A DNA stretch of 64,000 bases from Marsupella aquatica (lineage: Eukaryota > Marchantiophyta). Every line of letters begins with the position of its first letter. The stretch's first letter is position 1. The translations under genes and the position numbers were made by a program. This document shows positions 43,290 through 55,795 of this stretch, one piece after another. The stretch lies in the NCBI GenBank assembly GCA_973895155.1, contig OZ316895.1:16864001-16928000 (forward strand), read 5' to 3'. The notes beneath the pieces were generated by a model that was given only the letters and a program-made list of their open reading frames with translations, was not told the DNA's origin and did no database searches.

Positions 43290-46020
43290 GCATGACTTTA
43301 GTCACTGTACTGAATGCTTGAGACATGAATAGCCTATGTTTTAGATGCGAATTTTCGCCAACTTGGACCCCCCCCCACACAATAAAAAATATTTCCGTGA
43401 CTTTTGACGAAATTTGCTAGATTGTTTCTCATATAATCCATAATCTAATGGTAGTACATAAATCTAGGAAGATGGTCACTAAACTTCACAAAAACCAAAT
43501 AATGTATTCTTAACATTTTCTGGTTCACAAGAGGCTTTGGTGAAAGAGAAAACGTTAAAGATTACCTACCCTGGTCTGAGACATCCCTACTAGCATTTTC
43601 TTTTTTGCTACTGTAGATCCCAGTTTTTCCCTTTCAGTAGTTTTTTGTCTAGCAACAAACCCCATTAGTCAGAATATGACTGCTTTCCATCTAGCAACCA
43701 ACCCCATTTAGTTAGAATTTGACAATATCCTGAAAACTAGGGAGGTCTGATTTGATAAAAATGAATGTAAGAAATTTAGAAAAAGGATCATTTTAGCATG
43801 AGTTTTGGCCACTTTGAACCAAACTTCATTAAGTTTTTGCCTTCCCTTGAGACTTTCCCTCCTAGCCACGAACAGCATTAGCCAGATTGTGAAAGTTATC
43901 CTTCCAGCTAACGAGATCTAAGGATTATAAATTGATCTAAGAAAGTAGATACAAAAATATTCTTGACATGCTCTTCACATGGTCATATCTGCCACCTGGC
44001 TAAAAAGAAAACACTTTTATTATTCCTTAGGGTGGCTTTATGGGGCTTGAGGGTCATTGTTTGGTTTGATTCCATGCAAGATTAAATCTGGACCCTATAA
44101 TGAATGGAACAGCTGTAGTTAGCTTTGTACAAACTCAAGGGCCCATTAAGGCATAGTAGACTAGGTACACTTTATAAGAACTCCAGGGCCCATTCAGCCA
44201 TGCTGTCTACCAATCATGCATGACAAGTATGAGCCCAAGTAACTGTTGATGTGGAGTGTTTATTTCCAATAGAATTTCCAAACTTTTTAAAACTTGGCTC
44301 TTGAGTTGCAGTTGTTGGGAGCAAATGACACTGGCTCCCAATCGTATTAATACTACTATGCTTTCATGGTACTTTTTCCTCTTGTTTGGGGCATCCCGGT
44401 TTCTCATATTTTCAAGGGAGGTAAGGTGAAGGCAACATCCTAATTTTGAGCTTAGTACCGCATGTCAAACCTGGGCCCATCTGGCCACAATGGGTCAGAG
44501 CCACCACTGGATTTTAAAACCAAGTTCTGCAAAACACCCACCAAGAAAGATATATGTCCAGTGGTCCATCAGCAGCTTGCAAATGTGCAATACTGAACTT
44601 TTGACAGCAAATAGCTCAAATGAAATATGGTTGAGTACAAGCTTTGTAGTGAGCCAAGAATCACTAGATTTTGACCAAAGACAATAGGGTGTGCCAAAAC
44701 AACACCATAAATGAATGAGATACGGCCAAGCCTTTGAAACTGATTTATAGTCAGGACTTAAGGAGTTATGCGCTACCTAAATACAAACCCCATAAGAATC
44801 TTATGTCTAAAAGCCCAAAAGACTTTGCTCATGGAGATAGTTTGACATGTCCTAATGAAAGTATAATCCCGCAAAGCTTGGCATGCATGCTTGGTACTCA
44901 TTGTTCACTTCACTTGATACATTCAATTTCAAAGTTCAAAATTCCAAACAGAAAAGCATTGAGACCCTTGCCAGAGCTCTTTTTCTATGCCCATCATTTT
45001 TGCCTCAAAAGCATGTTTGACTTGCAAAGGGAAAGGGTTGAGAGACGTTACGTTAATGAGTCTGAAATAATAATAAAAATGCCTTTCCATCATGCCCCAA
45101 CTGGGATGATTCTTCAGCCCCTCTTCTTGGTATTGATAAGCTAGGCACCTTTCCCCCAAACAAATGAACTGAGATGAGGCCCATGGGCAAGGAAATGGGA
45201 GATACAGCTTTTAAGTACATTGCCACTAAAGATGTTTGAATTTACAATACTGCCACTATTTTTTTGTGTTTACAAAAATGCCACAGTAACCGTATATAGC
45301 TCTCATGGTTACCATGATGAACTTGTCATCCATAATCATACAAAACCGTGGGATTTTTATAAATACAATAAAAATAATATCAGTATTGTCAATTAGAATA
45401 TCTTTAGTGGCAAAATACTTAAAAGCTGATGGGAGATAACATGAGGTGGACAAGTGGGACCACCTATTTTAGCATTGTATTATGTGCATCAAGTCCTACT
45501 AGAAGGGTGAGGGGAGCAACCCGGGGAGCAAGGGATGGTTTAAGAAAGTCTCTTGCTTTCTGGGCATCACCAAGTAAGTTATTCAACCAAATTGGTACAG
45601 TTGGTGATCTCTAGAATCCCTTGCTTCCCTCATGCAAATGAATAAGACCATATAAATATAGTGCTCCTTCTACAATTTTGGGAGAAAAATGTGCATTTTT
45701 ATGATCTTAAATATTGTCATTTTTCATATGTATATTTTCACTTAGCAAAAACTCCCACATGGGAGGCCAGAGAAAACAATAGGGTCATGCACAAAACATA
45801 ACTCAGCAGCAAGCACAAAGGGGCCCTAAGGGTCAAACCTTGATTAGAACTGCAAATTTACTTGATCAATAGCCCAAATACAGGTGACTCGTAAGCATAG
45901 TATAAATATCAATCTTTGCTCTTAATCAGAGAAATTCTACCATTGATATGGCTTCACTCCACACAATAGTTCACTAAAAGCATTCAAATTATAAAATAGA
46001 TATACATAAATTCTTGTAGA
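43290..46020. other. No gene recognised
   Basis: AT-rich intergenic stretch with only short frames. Confidence 0.45.
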
Positions 46021-46229
46021 TTGCATAGGTAAGGGTAAAGCTATGACCTACTGTGACACCCTATCATGTCACATACACGAGAAATTCGTCTCATGTGCCA
46101 CCAGCCAAAATGCCTTGGTGGAGCCCAATTAGGGAACCACTACCCTACCTATTGCAGTACTGTCACACTGTCTATGCGTTACAGTCATGCTTGCACATCT
46201 GTCTTCCATTCTGTTCCGTTACACATGAA

Positions 46230-46560
46230 ATCAGCGACGGATTACTTTCCGGCAAACCCCCCTGCTCCCGTATTACGGCTGACGCAAACCCCAAATACGG
46301 CAATGCGACGGCCGCCAGCCCCAACCCGGACCGGGCCGGGCGAGCCTGGGTAGCGAGGGCGGATCGGTGCCGATGGGCCCCACCGTGCCGGGTATTGTGT
46401 AACTGCAACTGTGGCTGGCACACGCCCTATCTTCAAAAGCCGGGACATTGGTAGCCGTTAGATTGAATCGGACGGTCGTGGCTTGATATGGGAGGCCCCC
46501 CACGTCACCATCTCTCGTGGCGACCACACGCCCGAAACTCTTCCCTGAGCCACTTTTCTG
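46230..46560. other. Local GC-rich, CpG-rich island
   Basis: Base composition changes abruptly: CpG-rich words such as GACGGCCGCC and CCGGACCGGGCCGGGCG cluster here, unlike the AT-rich sequence to the left. It lies about 1.6 kb before the VTL start codon and may mark the promoter region. Two overlapping minus frames here are chance frames of the GC-rich sequence. Confidence 0.45.
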
Positions 46561-46837
46561 CTCGCGTCGTCCTCTGCCCCTCTCGTCCGGAATTTGCTCG
46601 CGTTTCTCTTCTTCTCACGGCAGACGGCTCTTCCTTCCCCCCCTCAGTACATAGCCTCCATTGCTCTGGGCTCTGATAGAATTGATACCAGGCGATGGTG
46701 GCCAGGGGAGCAGCGACTCACATAACTCTGTAGCGCTCCGCGAAGGGAAGATTGAAGCCTCTGTCTCACGCATTTCGGTGGGATTGGTTTCACAGAAGAA
46801 TGATTCGTTTGTCAACGAGAGAACTGTCGATCTGATC

Positions 46838-46885
46838 GAGGAGAGGAGAGGAGAGGAAAGGAGAGGAGAGGAGGCAGGAGAGGAA
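46838..46885. repeat. GGAGA microsatellite
   Basis: About nine tandem GGAGA-type pentamers with minor interruptions, probably in the VTL leader. Confidence 0.9.
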
Positions 46886-48120
46886 GTTTCATCGATTCAT
46901 TGTTTCGATCGACTGACGAAGGCGAGCCAGGTCTGGAGAGAGGAAGTTGATGCACTATTGTGGCTGACTTGAGAGGATCAGAGAGATAGGGAACGTCATT
47001 TTCGTCGTGTTGGTGCTCGTTCTGCTGGGGGCTCTGAAGGTGGTGCTGATCGGTGTTGTTCTGGACCTGTTCCTGGATTGGCAGAACGAGTGATCATTGA
47101 GGAATACCTTTGTTCGCGTTGCCATTTCGTTTAGTTGTTCTTTGCCGAGGCAGTCCGCTGTTCAGAGTGGGGAATTTCTTTTTTTGGCCTCGGAAAACTG
47201 CACTGAGTGGTGACTTTCTGGATTGTACTTGTGCCAACGCCATCATCTTTTGAGCCTTTTAGATTCCAAGACTGCTTACTTCGCCGTAGAACCATTCTCC
47301 GTGGAAAGGTCGTTATTTTTGTAACTAACTCAGACGACCACCTGAGTTTTTCCCACTTTTTGTATTCATCCTGAATTTTCAAAACCCTCTGGCCTAATAC
47401 TAGTCTAGGAATCCTTCCCCGAAACCGCAATTTGGAAGAGAAGAGAATGAGTGCTGCTTTTGATTCTTCGTCAGCTGCTTGTTTAATCCATGTCAAGAAG
47501 CTGTAGATTGATCAATCTAAAGCTTACTTAGAGAGGGTTTGGTGTGCTATTCCCTGCTCCGATCATACGGCAAGTTTGTCGATCCATTCAATAACCTTTG
47601 AATCCTTCTCCTTTATCATCGTACCCTTTCGCTTCCTCTGCATGGTTGATGGTGTCCGTCTATCACATTGAGTTTTACCCGCTAGGCTCGGATACCGTGA
47701 GAAACCAGTGAAGATTTGAACCCGGTCTTGACCCTCTCCTTTCCAGATTTTTCAGAGTCAGCCTTTCTCGTATCCGAACTCTCCAATTTCTAGAGCGATT
47801 CCCATGCTTGCAGCCTTTCTTCGTTCCTCCTTTCCACAAGCAAAATCTTCGGAAGTCTACGCCAAACCTGACTGGCGTGACCCTGTCGAACTGCTTCTAT
47901 CTCCGGCTACACAGCATGTCAATATGCTTTCTTTATCTTCTTGTCTAAGTTTCTACTTTTCGATATCTTTCTCGCTGGAGGGTGATATATAGCTGCGAAG
48001 ATCGGCAACCAAAGTGCGGAACACCTGCCTTGAGTTTGCCTGCCATTGTCAATCGATTCTGAGTGGGTGCGTCATTCTCGTAATATCCAGCCATACATAC
48101 CGCAGTGAAATCGAGCCAGA
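46886..48120. other. Probable leader of the VTL gene
   Basis: No conserved coding sequence is seen. The region may hold leader exons and an intron; no boundary could be fixed. Confidence 0.3.
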
Positions 48121-50336
48121 ATGGACGCGATGGTGGATGCAGCACCCGATTCGCCACTCCCGAGCAACCCACCAGCAGCTCGAGCAATCACTAGCAAATT
48201 ATTACAGGAGACGCTCGATCCGGCGCCTCCACCTCCTTCAACAGCTGTTGTTCCAGGAGAGCGAGAAGAACACGGTGTGTTGCCGACCCGTGGTGCCGAC
48301 ATCAACGACGACAAAGCAAGAACGGTGTCCGCCTCCAATAACAGCGTTGAAGATCATTACCAGAGCGCTCCATTTGCCAAATCGTTCGGGAGAGTAGCAG
48401 CTGGAGCAGATGTGGAGGCCCAGCTCCAGAATCAGGACCGCGGCGACGGTGATTTTGTGGGGGGCGCAGCCGAAGCCGGGGGCCCGGAGCCATGGTCTCA
48501 GGGCCCGATCATGGACGACAAAGCTCAGGGGCATTGGCACTACAGCCACAGATCTCCTTGGCTGAGAGCGCTAGTTTTGGGGGCGAACGATGGGCTCGTG
48601 AGCATATCATCGCTTATGCTGGGCGTGGGGGCGGTCAAGAGCGATGTCAAGAGCATGACTGTGTCCGGGCTGGCAGGCCTGATAGCTGGAGCTGGCAGCA
48701 TGGCCATAGGCGAGTTCGTGTCCGTCTTCTCACAACGCGACACTGAACTGGTATGTACAATTCTGAACGATCCTTGGGTGGAACTGTCATCGATTCTCAT
48801 TCCACTCTCTCCCTGATGCTAAATCTTGCGGTAGAACCAACAAAATTGAAATTATGTGGGCGTGCATGCAACACCAATTTGGTCCTCAGTGGTCCTTTAG
48901 CTCTCGACTGATCTTAGGTTTCAGTCCTTCGTTGTATAACAATGGCTAATGCCATGATTAAATAGGATGCATCGACTATTGCTTAGAACGTGTTCAGAAT
49001 CTTTGACACTGTCATTTTGTGACAGGCTGACATCGAGAAGGAGAGGCAAGAGCATGCAAAGGGCCCCGAAGCTCAGGCGCAAGAACTTGAGGAGCTGACA
49101 CAAATTTACGTAGCTCGTGGCCTGAATTACTACCTAGCCAAGCAGGTACTGAATGTTCGATGATCCCAACAGTTTTCCTTCACTCTTCTAAAGTTACGGA
49201 GTGAAATAATAATTCAGGACATTCCTTGCTGATTCAGCAACTGCACAATCATGATCTCCGTTTTATACGCCCTGACGAAAGCTGTGTATGTGCATGACTT
49301 ATTTCAGGTAGCGGAGGAGCTCTCCAAAGTAGACGTCTTGAAAGCCCACGTTCGTGACGAATTAGGAATCGATGTTGACGCTCTCTCCAATCCTTTGCAG
49401 GTGACACACTTTATATCTCCTATCCTCTCATGTAGCTCGATCACTTTGTTGAGTTAACGAGTGACATTCGATCTCCAGTAGGTTCCATCATGATGTCTCA
49501 CGACCCTACTCACTAGAGGCAAGGAACAATCAGTCGAGACTTTAGCTGAGAGACATAATTGAAATGTGAAAGAATAATACGATCATGCCGTAGTGATCAA
49601 TCTAAACCTTGGAATATCACCAGCAACAGACAGAAAGAGACCATGCCCACTGTTGGGTATTCCTGTCTTTTTCTTATTCTTATAATACTTTTATTTCCAA
49701 GGGAAGAAAAAAAATATAGTCGCACGCTTCGTTTTATAATCAATTTCATTTCATATTCATTCTATTCGGATTATAATGTCCTCAGCTTCTTACTATTGAT
49801 TTTGAATGTGCTTGTTCCTAAGATAGTTGCAGATTTTTAATTAGGATTACTGAAAACTAAAGGTGGCTTGTAAACTCTCTTTGCAGGCTGCTATAGCGTC
49901 AGCAATGGCTTTTTCACTTGGAGGGGGCGTACCTCTTCTTGCAGGTCAGTTTCACATTTCAACTCCAGATCACTCTGATGAAATTACTCTAGTATATTGT
50001 CAAAATAAATAGTCATGTATTTACATGTTGAAAATGGAAATATGAATGTGACAAACTGGGACTGCAAATGAAAAATTATTGATGCTTATGAAATTTTAAC
50101 TAATATGTGGATTCTTTGGTTTTCCAGGTTCGTTTCTACAAAGTTATAGAACACGAATTATAGTTGTGGCAGCTATTTCATCCTTAACTTTGGCAACATT
50201 TGGTGCCGTGGGAGCACGGTTAGGGGGAGCACCAATGACAAAGGCTGCACTGAGAGTACTGTTTGGAGGATGGCTAGCTATGGGCCTTACTTATGGAATC
50301 CTAAGATTATTGAGTAGCTGGCTGGAAAAATCCTAG
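48121..50336 (+). CDS. Vacuolar iron transporter-like protein (VIT/CCC1 family, VTL/nodulin-21 type)
   Basis: Membrane carrier that moves ferrous iron (or manganese) into the vacuole in exchange for protons. Exons 48121-48750, 49026-49145, 49308-49400, 49887-49944 and 50128-50336 join in phase into 369 residues. Residues 1-140 are a Pro/Ala-rich, probably disordered extension, longer than usual. TM1-TM2 carry the family signature LVLGANDGLVSISSLMLGVGAV and GLIAGAGSMAIGEFVSV. A charged cytoplasmic segment follows (ADIEKERQEHAKG ... VAEELSKVDVLKAHVRDELGID) ending in NPLQ, corresponding to the metal-binding region between TM2 and TM3. TM3-TM5 follow (AAIASAMAFSLGGGVPLL; IIVVAAISSLTLATFGAVGA; LFGGWLAMGLTYGILRLL). 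The ATG at 48121 has A at -3 and G at +4. The LPNPLQ-like junction and the C-terminal GGWLAMG fit the plant VTL branch. Confidence 0.94.
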
Positions 50337-50344
50337 TAGCTGAA

Positions 50345-50485
50345 GTTGTAACCTCAACTTAGTTAGGAGCCCCCAAAAGCCAACATGTAAACACATGTGT
50401 ATGGAGTTGAAAATTTGTAACTTCACCTTAGTTAGAAGCCCCCAAAAGGCAACATGTTTTGATACATGTATGTAAAGTAATTAAT
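50345..50485. repeat. 70-bp tandem pair in the VTL 3' flank
   Basis: Copies begin near 50345 and 50414 (shared TAGTTAGRAGCCCCCAAAAG and CAACATGT), immediately after the stop codon. Confidence 0.85.
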
Positions 50486-50689
50486 GTATAAAATGAGTGT
50501 AGATAACTAAGGATCTTTTTACACATGTTCTCAGATGGCCATACGCCGTTTGGTTATCTTGTGTTATTAGAATTATTTGTTACATATTTTTAGGTCAATG
50601 TGGTCTAGTGTATGCTTTATTTGCATTACTTATTATGGATTCCCAAGACAAGCTCTTTTCAAAATCCCTAGAAGCACCTCCATCCACAT

Positions 50690-50880
50690 TAGAATATTTG
50701 TCACAAACAAGAATATGCAAGAAGTACCCATGAATAACTATGGACATCCACATTAGAACATTTGTCGCAAACAAGAATATGCATGAAATACACATTAAAT
50801 ATTATGGACGGAAAAGTATAGAATATTTGTCAACAAGAATATGCAAGAAGTACCCATTAAATACTATGGACACAAAAGTA
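50690..50880. repeat. Three-copy tandem repeat, 63-66-bp period
   Basis: Copies begin near 50691, 50754 and 50820, each with AGAAYATTTGTC, CAAGAATATGCA and CTATGGAC-like words. Confidence 0.85.
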
Positions 50881-50984
50881 ACAAATGAATGAAGAAACCT
50901 TTCAAGTACAGCGGACAGAAATATCAACGGAAAGCAAGAACCCTATGGCTAAGTATTTATTGTATAGAATATTACATAAGACTC

Positions 50985-51360
50985 GTTCGACATAGAGGTA
51001 CCATAGGATCATTTTGCATGGATTATCCACATGAATAATCTTACTACTCTTTCTCTTCATTAAATGTATAGACATGGAGGTACCATAGGAACCATTGCAT
51101 GGATTATTCCCATGAATAATCTGAACATTTTGCATGGACTATTCACATGAAGAATCTACTCTTTCTCTTCATTGAATGTATAGACATGGAGGTACCATAG
51201 GAACCAATGCATGGATTATTCCCATGAATAATCTGAACATTTTGCATGGACTATTCACATGAATAATCTACTCTTTCTCTTCATTGAATGTATACTTAGA
51301 CATGGAGGTACCATAGGAACCAATGCATGGATTATTCCCATGAATAATCTACTCTTTCTT
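50985..51360. repeat. Four-copy tandem repeat, 112-117-bp period downstream
   Basis: The word ACATGGAGGTACCATAGGA (or ACATAGAGG...) occurs at about 50987, 51071, 51183 and 51299, separated by GCATGGATTAT, CCATGAATAATCT and CTCTTTCTCTTCATT blocks. The first interval is shorter than the later ones. Confidence 0.88.
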
Positions 51361-51364
51361 TTTG

Positions 51365-51700
51365 TCTTGAACGGAAATGGGGAGGAAATACAATTACACT
51401 CCCCCCACCCCAATGTGACACTTTTTCTGTAGGGAACCCAGACCAGGGTGAGCCCCAACGGATCCTAGAGGGACCCGCACCAGGAAGGAGAGAGGATTAC
51501 ATCAGGGCCACAAAGTGGGCAAGCAGGGGCCGAGCAGATAATCAGAACTCTAATCCACCACCCACAAAACCCATCACACCTACACACATATACCCTCCAC
51601 ACATAAACCCAGTGTGTGGAGGGGGGATTGAACCTGGGACCTCTCAGTTCCAGGCAATTTTTCTAGCCAATTGACCTAAGCCAATTGGTTTAATCCACTC
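51365..51700 (-). mobile_element. tRNA-derived SINE-like element
   Basis: On the minus strand a head near 51690 has a degenerate A box (GGTCAATTGGCTAG) followed by a good polymerase III B box (GGTTCAATCCC at about 51628-51638), then a unique body running to a T-rich tail (TTTTTGTCTTG as read on the plus strand) near 51365. This resembles Au-type plant SINEs. No target duplication was identified because the tail abuts a tandem array. Confidence 0.55.
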
Positions 51701-52431
51701 TTTCTCTTCATTGAACGTTTCCAAAGAACCTCAAAAACTATTTCATTCAGAATCCTCCATTTTAACTTTGTCCTCGGAATTGTGTAGTAGAAGGGGCTAG
51801 CTATCTGAAATTACACATGATAGTAATGTGCTCTTGGCCAGTGTCTCTTGCCTTACTGTTTCACTACTGAATGCTGGATAATTGTTTGGAACCCTAAACC
51901 CTAAAGCTGAACATATGCTTTAAGTGCCATACTCCCTTTTGGGCCAAAATACAATTATTAAAATTGTTTGAATTCAGATGATGGCTGTCAGCTGAATACC
52001 CTGTGACATCCAGGTTTGCTTAAAAACTAAATACTAATGATTAAAACTCCCCACTTACATTCCTGTTGGCACAATAAACAATTAATTATTAGACTTTTGG
52101 AACTGATTGGACACTTTCAAGTGCTTTAAAAATATTCTAAACATCTTGATGACTTTTGTGAATGCCATGTTTTTATAATTAACAATAAAATAATGTTCTT
52201 ACATATTAAGTTTATTTATTTTGTGCAGGTCCTATACCAACAAGGATGGCATACCACAGAGGAAGGTCACAAAGTGGAATTTGAGGAAACAGAATGTAAA
52301 GTACATAGGTCGGAGGATCACAAAGAAGGATTAGAGTAAAAGCGCACCTTCCCCTTAAGAGCTAGACAGTGAAGTACTGGTCCCCTACTTGCAACTTTCA
52401 TTATGCAGAGTACACTTTCAATTGTAGTATG
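51701..52431. other. No gene recognised; weak open frame
   Basis: Mostly AT-rich intergenic sequence. A short plus-strand open stretch at about 52228-52339 follows an acceptor-like CAG and might be a fragment of a decayed element. AACCCTAAACCCTAAA at about 51893 is a two-unit telomere-like word. Confidence 0.35.
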
Positions 52432-53110
52432 TGTTCAGCAAAGATGTGACTCTGTGTAGAGGTTAACTCAGTCTTGGGTTGAACTATGGTTAGGATGTTA
52501 ACTAGGGTTAGAGTAAACCCTAGTTGAAGAGATTGATCCTTATCTCTTCAACTTGTATGTGGTATGAGAACACATACAAGAGAGTTCTCAAGAGAGAACA
52601 TAGGGATATAGCAAGAGATGAGAGCTTGAAGAGATGAGAGCTATGGTGATGCTTGAGTACACACATAACCGCTAATAAAGCTTGGTCTTCCAGTGGACGT
52701 AGCCAACCTTGAGGCGAACCACGTAACTATTGAGCACGTGCATGTTTGGAGTGTTTTTCCTGATCTGATTTCTCCCCACACTCTGCAACAACATGCACAT
52801 GTGATATCCAAAGAACAAGTAGTCACCATCCATGATTGTGGAACACACAAAAGCCTTACTTCACTTTAGGCGTGTTAGCTATACCAAGTGTCTGCATCAC
52901 AAGCACTGACTCCCCATCTCTCAAGTGGCTCTATAACTATGAACTTGAGTTCCTCTTCCACAAACAAACACTCTTTGGATATATAGTGTGCAGCACGGCT
53001 AACCTAACCAAGTTTGCGATTACAGTTAGTTTAACTAAATTTACAGTTGAATGTACATCTAAACCTAAGCAAAAATGTGTAACACTATGAAGGGAGAGCA
53101 CAATGCAATC
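52432..53110. mobile_element. Diverged LTR related to the copia family
   Basis: It begins TGTTCAGCAAAG, one base from the LTR start TGTTCAGCATAG at 20182, and from about 52840 aligns with the inner LTR: GGAACACACAAAAGCCTTACTTCA, CTATACCAAGTGTC, ATCACAAGCACTGACTCCCCATCTCTCAA and GGCTAACCTAAC. About 300 bp of extra sequence separates the two matching parts. The right edge is not clear and the flanks show no convincing target duplication. Confidence 0.65.
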
Positions 53111-54099
53111 AGGTCCACCTTTCCTGTTTAGTTCCATTGCAAGAATTAACTAAGTGAACAGTGGTTAGGCGGGGAAGGGGCCGCTTTTATATGGGTGGGT
53201 GTGGGTAAACAGCATATTAACCACATTGGGGGGTTTTCACTTGCTTATCAAACGATTAAGATGACAACTACATGATTTTCTCTACTAAATCGTTTGTATC
53301 GTGTACGGGGTACGACGAAGGGACGCTATTTGGATTATTCTCACACCAAGAATGAGTAGTTTAGTTTCCGCTCTCGGAAATGTTTTGATCAAGTCTACCA
53401 ACTACTCCACCCCACAGCTTTTGATCAAGTCCTGCCAACTACTCTCTTCCCATTTCCACTCACGGTCATCCAAAGAGTGTTGTCACCACCCCTACTCACA
53501 AGGCCGACCCAACCATGCAAGTTTCTTCAAATCATACAAGGGAGAACACAACTACGGAAAAGGAAGAGGGAGAGGAATCACACAAAAGAAATCCATCAAG
53601 TAAAATGTCCAGATTCATATCTCTTGGTGAAAGTGATACACATTGCATGAGTAACCCGGCCTCCTGCCGTTGCCCAACTCTTGCCTCACCGGACAATGAG
53701 TATGGCTTCCACCTCACTACTCTGAACACACTCTCAAGCTCCTAATGCTATCCGCTATCCTTCCCTTCTAACTTCAAAGTGAATTCCCCCTACACTACTC
53801 CGGGGCTCTCCCCCTAAATACCACTGAACCCCAAACACCCAAGCACCCAACAGCACTTGGATGCCGCCACTTTCTCCTAGCGGCGCCGCCTAAAATCCTA
53901 TCACCAACAGGTAAATGTCAACTAAACCCTAGTGGTATGCGGCACACACATATCCCTAAACCCTACCTAACCAAGGGGCCGACGGTGTCTTCGACGGTGC
54001 GCCACAAAATCACTCCGTAAACCGCGAAAATACAAGGTACCCCACAATTGCCAAAACTTGGTGCCACTCTGATTGCACCTCTGAGCACATCCCTAGGTA
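53111..54099. other. No gene; probably LTR or flanking repeat
   Basis: No coding signal. Pyrimidine-rich on the plus strand from about 53350. The left limit of the gypsy LTR may lie in this stretch; TGTGGG at 53200-53205 would mirror the CCCACA end at 55615-55620 but cannot be confirmed without the other LTR. Confidence 0.35.
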
Positions 54100-55620
54100 G
54101 CCCTGTTCCTCCTGATCATGAATCCCCAAACCGCTCCCAAAATAGATATTGGACGACCAACTTATGACTGTTTTAGTATCCCGTACTGACCAACTTTGCG
54201 GGGCTCTAACTTTCTCATCCTGGCTCCGTTTGAGGAGCGCCGCCTCTTGTTGGAATCCGCTCTGCGAGCTCTTTCTAACGAGCCTGTGAGTGCCCACTTT
54301 CGAAAATTTTCAAAATCAAGAGGTCATACGACCAAGTCCGTACGACCACCCTAGTCCTCCTCCTCATGACTCACGGTACCATGGCTTGAGCCCCGAGAGT
54401 TGGCCTCCTCATCACTCTCATCTGGAGTGAATACCACTCCGCTAAACAAGGACTCACTTGAGTCCACCACCTCCTATCCTATCTATCTACCTTGCCTACC
54501 AGCCTCAATCCTCCTGATCGTCACCACTGGTCCGTGAAGAGAGCCCCTATAATTGTCAAAACTAAAATTTTCTTAGAATTCACTTCTGAAAACATATCTG
54601 AGGAACCCTCCTCTTCCTCATCACGGCTTGGTAAACGGTGCACAAAACGGAGGTCAAACGGCCAAGATATGATCGTTTAAGTTTTTATGGGGCACCGTCT
54701 CCCTCCGTTTCGTCCGTACAACACCAGGGGGCCCCGGCTTTGCAAAACATGGATCACGGTTCCTCATATGTGCTGCTACCTCCTCCTTCCCTTGCAAAAC
54801 CGGGATCTCCTGTAGTACGGACGTCCGTACGGCCTCAAAAACCCCAGTATTCTCAAAAAACGTGATCTGTTGTATCTCCCCCGTCTTAGCTCCGTTTTGG
54901 CTGTGTAACACATCGTTGGATTTATCTCGGCGAGCTCTTTCCAACAAGCCCATAGAATCCTGATTTTGAGATGGCCAAAAAACTAATGTTCGTACAACCA
55001 AGGTCTGTACACTATCGTGCGCATACACATCGCTACACAACATACATCGCTTGTCACACATATCCAAGCATAGTCACAATCTAACGACACAAACCTAAGA
55101 GAATGATCTACAAATAGAACCCATGTCCATACATGCCCAAAACCCACAATAATCTTCTTCAATAGTGCAAATCAAACAACGATCGATGCTAATCCAACAA
55201 CGATCCCATCTGAGGCGATCACACATGTATGACAAGCCCAACGCACCTTGTGCTTCAAGGAATCCATGTTACATGCACACAACCTGGTCAGCCACACCAT
55301 AGCCACCAAGCCATGCTCAAAGGCTCAACATTGAAAGATGAGGCCTTTGAGCCAACACAAGGGGATCGATAACTATCCCTCACACCAACTCAAACTAAAC
55401 ATAGTGCTCATGTAGCACACATACAAAACCTCTATACCTAGATAGTATGATATACTTTACTACCACTCTAAATGGTGTGACGGCTGTCGTGCGCATACAC
55501 ATCGCTACACAACATACATCGCTTGTCACACATATCCAAGCATAGTCACAATCTAACGACACAAACCTAAGAGAATGATCTACAAATGGAACCCATGTCC
55601 ATACATGCCCAAAACCCACA
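54100..55620 (-). repeat. Gypsy 3' LTR (right edge firm, left edge not defined) with internal duplications
   Basis: The minus strand starts TGTGGGTTTTGGGCATG at 55620, directly after a polypurine tract. Two internal duplications are visible. A 130-bp block is repeated at about 55012-55139 and 55491-55620, nearly identical, both starting on the minus strand with TGTGGGTTTTGG. A more diverged block is repeated at about 54100-54350 and 54780-55020 (GCGAGCTCTTTCYAAC core). The left end cannot be set because the partner LTR is outside the window. Confidence 0.7.
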
Positions 55621-55634
55621 ATCGCCCCCCTAGC
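55621..55634 (-). promoter_or_regulatory. Polypurine tract of the gypsy element
   Basis: The minus strand reads AGCTAGGGGGGCGAT immediately before the TG of the LTR, the expected place for plus-strand priming. Confidence 0.8.
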
Positions 55635-55795
55635 TGGAAGTGAGGTCCCCTAACTCTAGCTAGCCATGAGTTCTACAAGGTTGATATACACCTTTTTAGG
55701 TGTGAAGATCAGGAGGCCGGGTGCAAGTGAGCCCCATCGATCACCTACCTGCAATCTATATCTTCCATGAGAACACAAATGATAACTAGTCGGCA

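Noticed and set aside
46242-46527. Overlapping open frames on the minus strand in the GC-rich island
   Set aside because: Several frames are open at once because of the high GC content; none has a motif or a splice context.
51893-51910. Telomere-like AACCCTAAACCCTAAA
   Set aside because: Only two units; such short words occur by chance and as telo-box promoter motifs, so it is no evidence of an interstitial telomere.
53200-55620. Exact gypsy LTR span from TGTGGG at 53200 to 55620
   Set aside because: The matching inverted ends could be chance; without the 5' LTR, which is outside the window, the left edge cannot be supported.
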